DNA of 64,000 bases. Source: Dendrolimus kikuchii (Eukaryota; Arthropoda; Insecta; Lepidoptera; Lasiocampidae). Of the stretch, positions 35,725 through 46,259 are shown one piece after another; within the stretch, counting starts at the first letter, position 1; each line of letters starts with the position of its first letter. The position numbers and the translations under genes are program-made. The notes below the pieces were generated by a model, which was given only the letters and a program-made list of their open reading frames with translations, did not search any database and had not been told where the DNA came from. Where the stretch lies: positions 12,772,001-12,836,000 of the forward strand of contig CM034411.1 in assembly GCA_019925095.2 (NCBI GenBank). Direction: 5' to 3'.

Positions 35725-36119
35725 TGTTACGAGCGCGGGGCTCGAATTAAAAATGCCGGTGGAAATACTATAGAATTTATTAGAACTATACAAACACGTA
35801 TAACACAGGTACAAATATAACTGGACACAACCAGTACAAACTGCATGATTCAATAACACGCGCAAAGTCCGTCACTATATAGCTTATCGAATGTACACAC
35901 GTCTTGCTCGTATCGTAATCGTCGCTTGACTGTCTCACCCCTCCGTTCGGGCATTGTTTTATACTAAATTATACAATACGATACTCGACCGTATGGACTG
36001 AATTTTCCAAGAACCACACCTAGTTAACGACCACCATAAAGGATTACAATGCACAATAGACTGATTTTCTAATTACACGTTTTAAACACAAAGTAAAGAA
36101 AAGAAGTCGGCATGTAACA
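35725..36119 (-). mobile_element. Solo LTR, family L (copy 2)
   Basis: TGTTACGAG at the left, GTAACA at the right and ATAT on both flanks (35721-35724, 36120-36123). Conserved blocks GCGCAAAGTCCGTCACTA and ACACGTATAACACAGGTAC show it is a reversed relative of 17528. No internal element remains. Confidence 0.9.
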
Positions 36120-36155
36120 ATATGTAGAATACAGAAAATCAAACAACTTTGATCT

Positions 36156-36469
36156 TATCCGTGCAGGAACGGAGAAAGAATACAATTTCCTGCGGCCGGG
36201 CGGCCTGTCGTAAGAGGCGACTTAACAACCCACAGCCAGGTGGTAGGGCATTTGCCCAACTGGATGGCTACCACCCCTAGTCTAAAGTATGTCGCCATAA
36301 CAACCTTGAGATATGTTCCGGCATTAGTGACCAGGTTCCAGTCTCCCTTAAGAGAGCAGCAGCGCATTTGTAGCAACTTTGGTATTGCAAATGTCCATAG
36401 GCGATGATAACCGCTTTCCATCAAGTGGGCCGTCTGCCTGTCTGCTGATCTCCTGCAATAAAAAAAAAA
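36156..36469 (-). repeat. Repeat P (full length)
   Basis: TATCCGTGCAGGAACGG to GCTGATCTCCTGCAATAAAAAAAAAA, with every internal block present. Its A-run abuts the eroded end of the next LTR. Confidence 0.9.
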
Positions 36470-36470
36470 G

Positions 36471-36991
36471 TTAGCGGAACACGAATTAAAATGCTGTTGG
36501 AATTATTATAGAGTTTATTAGAACTATACAAACACGTATAATACAGGTACAAATATAACCGAACACAACAAATCCAAACGTAATGCAGAAGGTCGTAATT
36601 TAATAAAGCGCGCAAAGTCCGTCACTATTAGATTCCCGAATGTACACACGTCACGCCCGTATCATAGTTGTAGCTCAACTGCCCCCTCTCAATCGGGCCG
36701 TCGCTTTATACTTCACAAATGCAAATGTGCCCGCCCGGCAACGTCAACACAATTTCCTAGAATTAGCTTGTAATTGTAATCCGCAACACCTGGCTAATGA
36801 TGCTCCTGAGCGAGTAAAACAGGACAATAGGCTGTTCTCCACAATAACTAGGAACGTATGCCAATAAATAAGTGAACAAAAGAAGACGATCATAAAAGGA
36901 TTACAAATAGTTCAAATGCCGACAGGTAATAAAATGTGCTTTTGCAGATCTGTACGTGGAATTTGTCTTTGTCGGGGCCTAAGTTGCAACA
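36471..36991 (-). mobile_element. Solo LTR, family L (copy 3, eroded)
   Basis: Shares CACGAATTAAAATGC, GCGCAAAGTCCGTCACTATT and the AAGAAGACGATCATAAAAGG block with the other copies. The left end has lost TGTTACGA; the right end is GCAACA. It is more GC-rich internally than its sisters. No target duplication is visible. Confidence 0.8.
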
Positions 36992-37269
36992 CTATTATAA
37001 GGTTATCGCTTTTTGCAATTTAACTTACGGGGCCCTAAAACGAAAAGCAGTTTTATTTATGGATGGAAACATTGGAAACGTAATATCCTGTCACCCCATC
37101 CGTCGGGAGATCTCATCGGTATATTTATTTGCACAAAACTGATCCGATTATCTGACAATATTTATTTTCGTCTACCCTCACCCGAATTTTAAATCAAACA
37201 TCTTTATGATATTGTGAGATCAATATCAATTTTAGGAAATGATACGGTTATATAATTTAAATAATAAAT

Positions 37270-37445
37270 CATAAATAATCTATATATTAATACGTGTAGC
37301 AAAAACTTTGTACCCCTCTTTACGAAAATTGCGTGGACGGAGAAGTATGAAATTTTGCACACTTATAGTTTATATAGAGAAGAAGCGACGAATACTAATA
37401 TTTTTTTTAAATTATGCATAAAAAATAAATTAAATCAATAAAAAA
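37270..37445 (+). repeat. Family B repeat, uninterrupted left half
   Basis: CTATATATTAATACGTGTAG, GCGTGGACGGAGAAGTATGA and TTATGCATAAAAAATAAATT match 24870-24989 and 25194-25215 with no MITE between them. Confidence 0.7.
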
Positions 37446-37646
37446 CAACGGACAAGTGGAAAAATGAATAGCAACGGACAAGTGGCAAAACGAATCGGAA
37501 CAAAATTTTAACTTGAAGTTTTACGGGCAGATTGCAAATGTATTTGACCAATTTGAAAACCTGCCCGTAAAACTTCCAAGTTAAAATTTTGTTGCGATTC
37601 GTTTTGCCACTTGTCCGTTGCCATTCATTTTTCCACTTGTCCGTTG
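37446..37646. mobile_element. Foldback MITE with repeated CAACGGACAAGTGG
   Basis: The left arm (37446-37530) and right arm (37561-37646) are near-perfect reverse complements around a 30-base loop. CAACGGACAAGTGG occurs twice in each arm, at the end and 28 bases in. It lies at the edge of a family B repeat. It has no true coding; an 81-codon minus-strand frame is incidental. Confidence 0.85.
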
Positions 37647-37649
37647 AAG

Positions 37650-38050
37650 TTTCCCTTCTACTATGTGTCCCAGCATACATTTCGATTTTTCGCAGGTTTA
37701 CTGTAAATTATGATTTGGTTAGGTCAGGTACATTTTAATGAATGCATTTTTTAATTAATCATATTTTATTTTATGAAGCAAAGAACTGAATTCGATCCGG
37801 AACCAAAAAACGCATCCATAGTATACTCTAAATTTATGCCGCTCGTCCACGCGGCCGTAAGCTTTTTCGTGACAGAAAAATCCTATTACATCATTTCGCA
37901 AAAATCATATTTAAAAAATTACAATTATTTTTATGAATTTTTAAAATAAGATCTAGTTTATTCGCCACGATTGTTCAAGGCGGATTAGCGAGTTTCACAT
38001 TTATCTCGATGTGCAGGTTTAGTCGCTATGTTTGCCTTCGACGTCACACT
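37650..38050. other. AT-rich spacer
   Basis: No recognisable gene or repeat. Confidence 0.45.
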
Positions 38051-38053
38051 TTT

Positions 38054-38365
38054 TTTCTTTTTATCGCCCGAGTTCAGCAGACAGGCAGACATGACGGCAT
38101 TAGTGACCAGGTTCCAGTCTCCCTTAAGAGAGCAGCAGCGCATTTGTAGCAACTTTGGTGTTGCAAATGTCCATAGGCGATGGTAACCGCTTTCCATCAA
38201 GTGGGCCGTCTGCCTGTATGCTGATCTCCTGCAATAAAAAAAAGACGGCCTGATGGAAAGCGGCTACCATCGCCTATGGACATTTGTAATGGGAGACTGG
38301 AACCTGGCCACTAATGCCGAGACACAACCCTAGGTTGTTATGGCGACATGTTCTTGATCAGGGCT
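38054..38365. repeat. Repeat P inverted cluster
   Basis: 38054-38092 is a plus-oriented left tip (GAGTTCAGCAGACAGGCAGAC). 38093-38243 is a minus-oriented A-tailed half ending GCAATAAAAAAAA. 38244-38365 is a plus-oriented partial copy (GATGGAAAGCGGCTACCATC onward). The minus half therefore sits between two plus pieces. Confidence 0.8.
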
Positions 38366-38370
38366 ATTAC

Positions 38371-38512
38371 TAGAATAGAATAGAATAGAAAACACTTTAT
38401 TGTTCACCAAATAAACAATTACAGAATAAATAATTACAATAATTTAACGGCAAAACAAAAGGCAGCCTTATCGCTTAAAGCGATCTCTTCCAGGCAACCT
38501 GACTGAGAGAAT
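38371..38512 (-). repeat. Family T LINE tail, reversed
   Basis: (AATAG)n, then AACACTTTATTGTTCACCA and TTATCGCTTAAAGCGATCTC, the reverse complement of the unit at 26243 and 55103. Confidence 0.75.
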
Positions 38513-39290
38513 GCTTTTAACAACTTATGTCTAGGTATAATGAAATTAATAAGAAGTAAAGTAAAAAAGGAAGAACAATAAGTACAATGTGGACAGTAAA
38601 CAGCTAAGTTAAGAAGAATAGAAAATTATTTATTATATATTACTACTACGTGGTAATTGTAAAATTAGGTACATTACCGCTAAAAAATCTGTGTAAGGCG
38701 TGCTTGCTCCCGGCCAGAAAATGGGCCTTCGGCGTAGGAATAATACAGGTGCAACCTATACTGGTCTGCAGCAACATTTTATCCGATTACACTTATAAAT
38801 ATTTAGATATAAGATACACATATTCACATTCAAACAGAAGCTGTAAATTTATAACTTATGTCATTTGGCTACGCTATAGTATATATGTTCGTGTTCATCG
38901 CCTGATAAAATATTTAACATGATTATTCCTTTGCTATTAAAAGTTATTAATAGAAAGCTTCATAAAATATGGAATTTGAAAGTTAAGTAAAATTGAATCA
39001 ACAACTTCGTTAAAACAATTTACAGATTCAAATGGAATCAGATAAATCAAATTTATTGCAAACAAAATCTCTCCGAAGAATTATGGACGCGAAAAATTAT
39101 TCTTAAAAGAATTATTTTCCTATTATAAATTTTAAATAAGATTCTTTAATGGTCCGTTTACACAGACGGGATGTTTTTAGGGTTCCGTAGCCATTCCAAA
39201 GATGAAACTCATAGATATGTTCTTGTCATACCGTTCTCACCGTATGTACAAAGATGTATGTCATAGTAATCCCTATTAATATTATAAATT
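38513..39290. other. AT-rich spacer
   Basis: No gene. A short common repeat scrap (GGGTTCCGTAGCC near 39179) is the only recognisable item. Confidence 0.45.
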
Positions 39291-39560
39291 CGAAAGTAAC
39301 TCTGGCTGTGTGTTCGGTTTTCACGAAAAAACTAGTGGACCGATTTGGCTGAAACTCAGTATACTCGTATATAAATTTTCGATGCCCAGAATGAGCATAG
39401 GATATTTTTTGTCCCGAAAAATGCGATAGTTTTCGGGATTAAAATATATTTGTCTTTCTGTTGGTTATGCTTTTACGAAAAAACTACTGGGCCGATATGG
39501 CTGAAAAAAGATATATATGTAATTTTAATATCGAGGGTGGACAAGGGATTCTTTATATCT
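39285..39560 (+). mobile_element. Helitron-like element, internally duplicated
   Basis: Starts with TATTAATATTATAAATTCGA and continues GTAACTCTGGCTGTGTGT. The block ACGAAAAAACTA(G/C)TGG(A/G)CCGAT occurs twice (39327 and 39475). The 3' CTAG end is not visible. Confidence 0.6.
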
Positions 39561-40231
39561 CGGATAATGCAATAGATATATGTAAAGGTTATCCCAGAAA
39601 GTAGGATGGGTATTTTTGTGATTTGCCATTTTGGTTATTTTGGCGATTTTGGTAATTTTTGACATTTTAAAATGACCAAAATCGCCCGGGGGGGACGGGG
39701 ACGACGACAGTATACCCTGCCACGCTTGTCCAAGTCGGCTTGGCAAGTTTGACACATCGGTTATCTTGATATGCAGGTTTCAACACGATGTTTTTCTTCA
39801 CCGTTAGCACGTGGTGATTATAATAGTATTCGCATTAGGTCATAAAAACTGCTTAAGTACTGCATGCTTTCCGGCCAGGATTCGATCCCGCGCCCTTTGA
39901 GTTTGGGACGCATGCGCTAATTATTAACCTGCCTACTGTGAGTATAGTGATTAAATTATTTAAAAAAAAATGCCACCGCTAGAAAAGGCTCTTTATTTGT
40001 ATCTTGGTATTCATCCTTATCAAAATAAATTACTTCGTATTCAAGACTGCTTCAATACCTTTATATAACTTTTTGAATTATTCAATTCGGACATCCCAGT
40101 CGAAAGATATCACGAGTTTAAAAATGTAAGTATTAGAACACGCGACCGTGACGCTTTTTCGTGAGTTAAAAATTGTAAGACCCCGTCTATATAGAAGTTT
40201 CACTTCAATAATTTCAATGGAAATAAAACTA
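39561..40231. other. AT-rich spacer
   Basis: No recognisable gene. 39590-39700 has an imperfect repeat of TTTTGG(T/C)GATTTTGG with a CCCGGGGGGG run. Confidence 0.45.
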
Positions 40232-40511
40232 TTTTTTTTATTTTTATTGCAGGAGTTCAGCAGACAGGCAGACGTTTTGCAACACCAAAGGTGCTACAAA
40301 TGCGCTGCTGCTCTCTTAAAGGAGACTGGAACCTGGTCACTAATGCCGGAACACAACTCAAGGTTGTTATGGCGGCATACTCTAGACCAGGGGTGGTAGC
40401 CATCCAGTCGGGTAAATGCCCTACCACCTGGCTGTGGGTTGTTTGGTCGCTTCTTACGACAGGCCGCCCGGCCGCAGGAAATTGTATTCTTTCTCCGTTC
40501 CTGCACGGATA
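40232..40511 (+). repeat. Repeat P with internal deletion
   Basis: GGAGTTCAGCAGACAGGCAG is followed directly by ACGTTTTGCAACACCAAAGG, so about 40 bases (the GCCCACTTGATGGAAAGCGG region) are missing. The rest is intact to CTGCACGGATA. Confidence 0.88.
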
Positions 40512-40724
40512 ATTACGGAACTGCTGTTTTAATTTATAATTTCTTGATGTAAAATTACAAAATGTGATGTCACACTTGGGAGGGAGGAGTCCCACGAATG
40601 TGACAAGGATGAGGGAGGGATAAAAAAATCATGAAATTCGTGTAACGTAATTTAGGGATGGCCCCTAATAATTGCCCAGTAAAAAAGTTACTCGTATCCA
40701 TTGAATAAATTTTGAATTTATATA

Positions 40725-40990
40725 ACTTCAGGTGATCAGAGGGCTGGTGCTTACCTCGGGCAACGGATCAGTGTGGTGATCCAGCGAAGAAACCTAGCCA
40801 GCCTTCTGGGCACCTTACCCATAGAAGACGGTGATCTGGGCTCAGGATTCTACTTATAGTCTTGAGGGACTATTGGGTAGAATACAATTCAAATAGGTTA
40901 AGTTTTCTTTTATTTTATTCGATTATATGTAATTTTATAATTGTTTTGTGAATAAATTGTTACTTATCTTAAATAAAAAATAAAAACTTC
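40725..40990 (+). pseudogene. 3' end of the RLE-type LINE
   Basis: The plus-strand frame gives DQRAGAYLGQRISVVIQRR and NLASLLGTLPIED, closely matching the C-terminus of the copy at 19613 (DQKAGSYFAQQIS, NVASLLGTLP). After the stop, an AT-rich 3' UTR ends TTAAATAAAAAATAAAAAC, probably the element's A-rich tail. Only about the last 40 codons survive. Confidence 0.82.
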
Positions 40991-41339
40991 AAACACAATC
41001 TCGTAAATTTCAAACATTACTTTAGAGTCTAGGAGTAATTTTTACTTTATATATTATCTCACTGTTAATTTAAACTGGATTTGCATTTGAGATTTTATTT
41101 GTACAAAATTATTTCGCATATTGAATATTAAAAACTTTTCTTGGAAAATTAAGTTTGTAGTTAATAGTACTTAAGTGGTACTTATAACAAGTTGTTTGCT
41201 TATTTTTGACTTTTAGTAAGTAGAATTTAATTTATTATAAATATATGTAGATATTGTCTGTTGGTTTTGAAAGTCATATTATTACGGTCTTATTTATATT
41301 GAGTTAGATTAAATTTGTAGGCTTCTTTAAGGTTCTCAA

Positions 41340-42045
41340 AGAAGACCGTTCGGGTCTAGCAATTTATAAACAGATTAAAAAAAACGGGTCATTTGGAGAG
41401 CTAAGCGAAAATCTCTTCATAAAAGCTTGGGGTGCTCCACAGAGCTAAGCGGTACTTCACACCGGGACAAAGGCTTTTATTATATAAGGCCCAAGTCCGT
41501 CCCCATGTGGAGTACTGCTCCCATCTCTGGGTTGGGGCCACTTAGGGACCTCTCAGTACCAGCTACTCCGTGCAACGCCGAGCGGTCAGGAATGTCGACG
41601 ATCCCGAACTTACAGACGGTATAGAACCTTTAAGTCTCAGAAGAGACGTTGGCGCTCTAAGCGTGTTCTACCGTCTGTACAATGGGGAGTGCTCTGAAGA
41701 GCTGTTTGGTTTCATACCTACGTCGCCATTTTATCACCGCATTGCTCGCCGGCGACTGGGAGTTCATTCACACTTCCTTAACACCTGGAAGTTATCCACT
41801 GTACGTGGCGCTCGCTCCTTTATGCCATACGTGAGCAAGCTGTGGTATGAGCTCCCTCCCGCGGTTTTTCCAGAGTGCTACAATATGGGGCTCTTCAAAA
41901 AGGGCGTAAACAGATATTTAAAGTCTCAACGAGGTAGACAATGCATCGGCTCCCTTAGTGTTGCAAATGTCCATGAGCGACGGTAGCCACTTGCAATCAA
42001 GTGGACACGTCTGCCAGTTTGCCTTTAAGCAAACATATAAAAAAA
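41340..42045 (+). pseudogene. CR1/Jockey-like LINE, C-terminal end and 3' UTR
   Basis: One frame gives KLGVLHRAKRYFTPGQR and LLYKAQVRPHVEYCSHLWVG. A frameshift near 41550 leads into QRRAVRNVDDPELTDGIE, SLRRDVGALSVFYRLYNGE and CSEELFGFIPTSPFYHRI, ending KGVNRYLKSQRG. This is the palm-to-C-terminus of a non-LTR retrotransposon RT; endonuclease and catalytic core are absent. The 3' UTR (41945-42040) reads GTTGCAAATGTCCATGAGCG, ATCAAGTGGACACGTCTGCC and an ATATAAAAAAA tail, and resembles repeat P. Confidence 0.88.
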
Positions 42046-43518
42046 TTTCAGAAATAGACATTTTAACCATTTAAATAAATCAGTGGCCGTGTTGATGTTC
42101 TACAGAGACACAAAGTCTTAATTATTATATGCCAAACTTATCTTTCAGCTGAGTAGTTCATGCTATAATCAACTGTGACATACAAAAATTCAGCCAAGTA
42201 AAATAAGAGGGCTTACAGTGGCCACTTTTCGGAAATAGCTTCGTGGAATTGCGACGTATCTGCTACGTGTTGTCGAACTGCTTGGCGTGACTTTGGAGTT
42301 TTTCTTGATATGCGTTTTAAATAAAAGGCAGGCCTAGACAGCAAATTCGTACATTCGACGCGACTAAGACACTAAATAATTGACAAAATATATCTTTCAA
42401 ATCTGTGTTGCTACACACGAGTGTCATGTGTAGCAACAGTAGTGAGACATAATATTTACGCTTTAGGGCACGCTTTGGTATCCCAGCAGCTTTATTTTAG
42501 GTATGAGAACTTTAATAATAAGACTAAACATTGCAGAGATCAATTTCCTTAACACGTAAGTTTATGTAACGCAATGTGTGAAACTCAAAGAAGTACTGAA
42601 TCCATTAAAGTTATTTTTTCCTATAATAGGCCTTTTTACGGGCTCTTTAAAACTCCAACGCCAGTCAAAGCTAATCTTACTGAGGATAACAAAGAGACAT
42701 TGAATAATGATATTGTATCGCTATATTAAAATCCACGAAATCGCAACACTCAAAAGGATCTCAATGGCGAACTTATAACGAATAACGCGATGGAGTTAAT
42801 AAATTTTTCTGTCAACTCCCGACGGTATCAAGAAAAGTTTAAATTAGACTTGTCGTATTAAAGGCCCGAGGAGATCGTCCCGATAGGATTTTCGGTGTTT
42901 GAGTTTATTCTTTTTTACGTAACCTTGGAATGTCTAGTATTTTATAACGCCTGAACAAAAACTTATAGCAACACCTTGGATATTTTGTTGCTTTGCAAAT
43001 TTTGACAGGTACATAAAATGTTATAATTGACTAGACATTACCCGCGACATCAACTTTCCTTCGCTTTCATTATTTCTGCCACCTGGATGAAGTCTTACCT
43101 ATGCTTGCCAAAACTCAGGCGCCAAAAGTGACCGGTTTCACAGATTCATATTACGAATATGATAAGTATTAGAATAAAGTGGAACTTTATGCTCTTAAAT
43201 GCACCTGAACCTACCAGTATGTCTAACTAGACTCGTCGCACCCTTAAAATTCTAGAGACCTAAACCAAAATTTGGAGTCATTGGATTTGAATATCTAATA
43301 ATATTACATAAAGAATAAGGTACAAAATTGAATAACTTGATATTTTGAATTAGGTCCCTATAATTCTAAGGGAGCGACGTGTTAATTTCTCTAAGCGATT
43401 CTCAAAAAACGACCGCTTAAGGTCCCACGGTCTCTATTGTATACTCTACTCCATCGGCCATTGGTGTTGCGAAAATAGGGATGTGGACACAAGTTAGAAT
43501 AAGGTCTAAAATGTTTAC
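42046..43518. other. AT-rich intergenic DNA
   Basis: No recognisable gene or repeat. Codon-like structure is absent in all frames. Confidence 0.5.
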
Positions 43519-43850
43519 TTTTTTTTATTGCAGTTGTTTTATTGCAGCGTTGAGTTCAAGAGACAAGTAGACGGCCCACTTGACGGAAAGCGGTTACCAT
43601 CGCCTATGAACATTTGCAGCACCAAAGGTGCTACAAATGCACTGCTGTTCTATAAAGGGAGACTAGAATACCTGGCCACTAATGCCAGAACACAACTCAA
43701 GGTTGTTATGGCGGCATACTCTAGACCAGGGGTGGTAGCCATCCAGTCGGGCAAATGCCCTACCACCTGGCTGTAGGTTGTTTTGTCGCCTCTTACAACA
43801 GGCCGGTTGGCCGAAGGAAATTGTATTCTTTCTTTGTTCCTGCACGGATA
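43519..43850 (+). repeat. Repeat P with duplicated tail
   Basis: The TTTTATTGCAG start occurs twice (about 43521-43533 and 43537-43547). A normal body to CTGCACGGATA follows. Confidence 0.85.
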
Positions 43851-45077
43851 TTTCGATTGTCTTCCTAGTTTCTGTTTTTTTTCTATATGTGATATCATGG
43901 AAATAATATACCTACTTTAAGTACTCATGAAAATAATATTCTGCTTTTAAGAATCTTTTGGGGCACAGCCTGTTTTAAACACAATACAGTTTATATTGTT
44001 TTATTTAGTTCAAAGCAAGATTAACATTGTGATTCCAATTAAGTTCCTTTTGATATACGTAATGCGATGTCGAGAAGGGAATTATGTTGTTTAAATAAGA
44101 CTGTGAGGCCGCCATCTTGTTTTCTTGTAATCTCTGGCCTCAGGCCTTGTTATTTGTATTCTAATATTGTACTCCTGTCGTTTACATGTCTTTTGTAATT
44201 TAGTTCCTATATCAGAAATCTTGCAAACATGTCACAAACTATTTCCTATTTACAGAATTTCAGATTATGTATACAGTGCCTTTGTATAAAATCTGTAGAA
44301 TTTTATTTTAATATTCTTATATTATCTATTACTATATCTATTATATATTATCTATTGAAGCGTAGGAAGTCTCCAATGAAGCACCAATTTTGCAACTTCA
44401 ACATTTTGCTATATTACATTAATTTTTGTATTTACTTGATATGTAAGCGTGCTCGATCTTAGACCATATCTCCGCTCAAATCGAGCGAGATAATGGTCAA
44501 ACGCGAACCTATACGGAATTAAAAAATAATGTCTTTTTAAATATTTTTCTGCAAGGCTTTTGTGCGATTTTTGTGTTTCTAGACGTGAGCGTATTGTTGT
44601 CATATAAAAATCATAAAAGCCCACTTTTAATACAATACTTAATAATGATGTCTTAGTGACTAAGCTGCTGGTGATTAGGGCTTCAGAGATCTTCCTCACA
44701 ATTCTTTCCATGTTCACGATTGCTGCCTTCTGTATCTCGCCTATCGTCCAACATCCTTATATTTTATGGTGGGACAATCCAATTTACGAACTTCCCACCA
44801 GGGGAAGTGGTGAGAGATAATGTTAATACTCCTCCTGTTCCCGTCTTCTCCATTGTCAGGTTTTGGGAACCCTAATGGAATAACCACCGCGGCGTGCTGA
44901 ACTTGGACAACCCTGGATACCATATCGGGAAGACTATATCTGCTGGTGCCTCCGGTATTTTCGATCGAAATGACGATACAACGATGGATTCTTGGTGGCT
45001 CGCATCTTGCCTCAAACGCTTAAAGACGTTTTGGGAGCTGCATACGTTTTGTCGTCGCAGTGGACAACGCATACTGG
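43851..45077. other. Intergenic DNA left of the LTR element
   Basis: 43851-44700 is AT-rich without recognisable genes. 44740-45077 is more GC-rich and open on both strands, but the predicted peptides (for example YHIGKTISAGASGIFDRNDD) match nothing I know. Sequence of the same style resumes at 48607-48662 and after 49913, so both transposons probably landed in one older element. Confidence 0.4.
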
Positions 45078-45081
45078 CTAG

Positions 45082-45360
45082 TATAGCGCGGCCAGTATGT
45101 AAAAGCGCTGGAAGTATACGTGTTAGGGACATCGTATCCCCGATGCGGGCCCCCGCTCCACCCTTGCGGCGTTCGGGTCGCCCGACCCGCCCGCCGGCCA
45201 AACTACTCAGTTAATCATGCAACCTTGTGATGTACGCACGTATGTAGGAACTCACGCGCCGGCCTGCGCGCCGCGCGTTCGTGATAACCGTTCAGTAGGT
45301 TTATTCATTAAAACAAGTTTACCATAAAATCAAGCCTTATTATTTCAAGTGCCCGCTATA
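45082..45360 (+). repeat. 5' LTR
   Basis: Begins TATAGCG and ends CGCTATA, a 7-base inverted terminal repeat in place of TG...CA. It contains TTCAGTAGG (initiator-like) at about 45293. It also encodes, in frame, the same 43-residue peptide that ends the ORF in the 3' LTR. Confidence 0.9.
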
Positions 45361-46259
45361 ATAATTGGCAGCCCAACGTGTGGCACGAAATATAGTGTTT
45401 TAAAACAGTTTTAGTGTGTTCTAGTTATAAACTTTGCGATACCTGTGTGTGCCTAATGCGTTTGTTCCGCGTTTGTTCTGAGTTAGTACTCAACGCGACG
45501 TTTAGGTGGCTATCGTAAGTCTAGAACTAAACTGTAGGTTCGTGATTTAGTACCTAATGACCTAACGTGTTCTGAATAGGTTTCTATAGGACTTGCGAGT
45601 GAAATACACGTTCGTACGAGTGTGAGTGCTCGACGTGTTTGGACTTGTTTGAACTTGTTCAGACTCATTCGTTTTTATTCAAACTTGTTCGTACTTTTGC
45701 ATACTTGTTTATAACTTAAGTTAGTACTTTGAATAAACCTAGGTACCCTAAAATGGTTAAAATGTTTATTTGTGTTTGTTTTACGTGACATTTTGATTTA
45801 AATTTAATTTATTGTTTTATATAAAGTGACTATAAGTATAAAGAACTAGAAATTAGTGTTTATGTTCGTATATGTAAGTACCTACGAAGTGAAAAGAAGA
45901 TTTGTTGTTAATACGTACGATGGTTCCGTAAGTACTTTTGGACTTATTTATACAGGACTGTACTTACCTACTAGTTGGAATAATTTTGGAAGAATAATTT
46001 TATACAAAGACTTTTTTTTCGTTAATTGGAACATTGTGTTTTGTGTACAGACAGTGTTGTTTTCCAATTTAAGACTTTTAGTGTCAGACTGTTTTGAACT
46101 TAGAACTTTATTTTCAAGTTATCTTTTATAGTTGAAGTTATTGTTTATTTAGGCTACGATGAACAATTATTTTGTGTTGAACTATATTGTGTTTTCCGTT
46201 TGTCTTGGTGATCGGACAATTTATCACCGTGGAAAGATAGAGTTTTCCGATTAGGCATT
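45361..46259 (+). promoter_or_regulatory. LTR element leader and primer-binding site
   Basis: TTGGCAGCCCAACGTGTGGC (45364-45383) lies where a tRNA primer would anneal. It resembles the TGGCGCCCAACGTGG-type site of insect LTR elements; the tRNA cannot be assigned by eye. About 900 bases of AT-rich leader without a convincing ORF follow, unusually long for an element this small. Confidence 0.55.

Noticed and set aside
36156..36424. Recurrent 70-110 codon frames in repeat P as a small protein family
   Set aside because: The frames occur on both strands of the same repeat, vary in length with truncation and show no shared start or codon constraint.
37435..37680. 81-codon frame over the foldback element
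   Set aside because: Both arms of a palindrome are read through; no coding signal.
44872..45214. Overlapping frames of about 105 codons left of the LTR element
   Set aside because: They cross the 5' LTR border, so they cannot be one old gene; the left part matches nothing I know.
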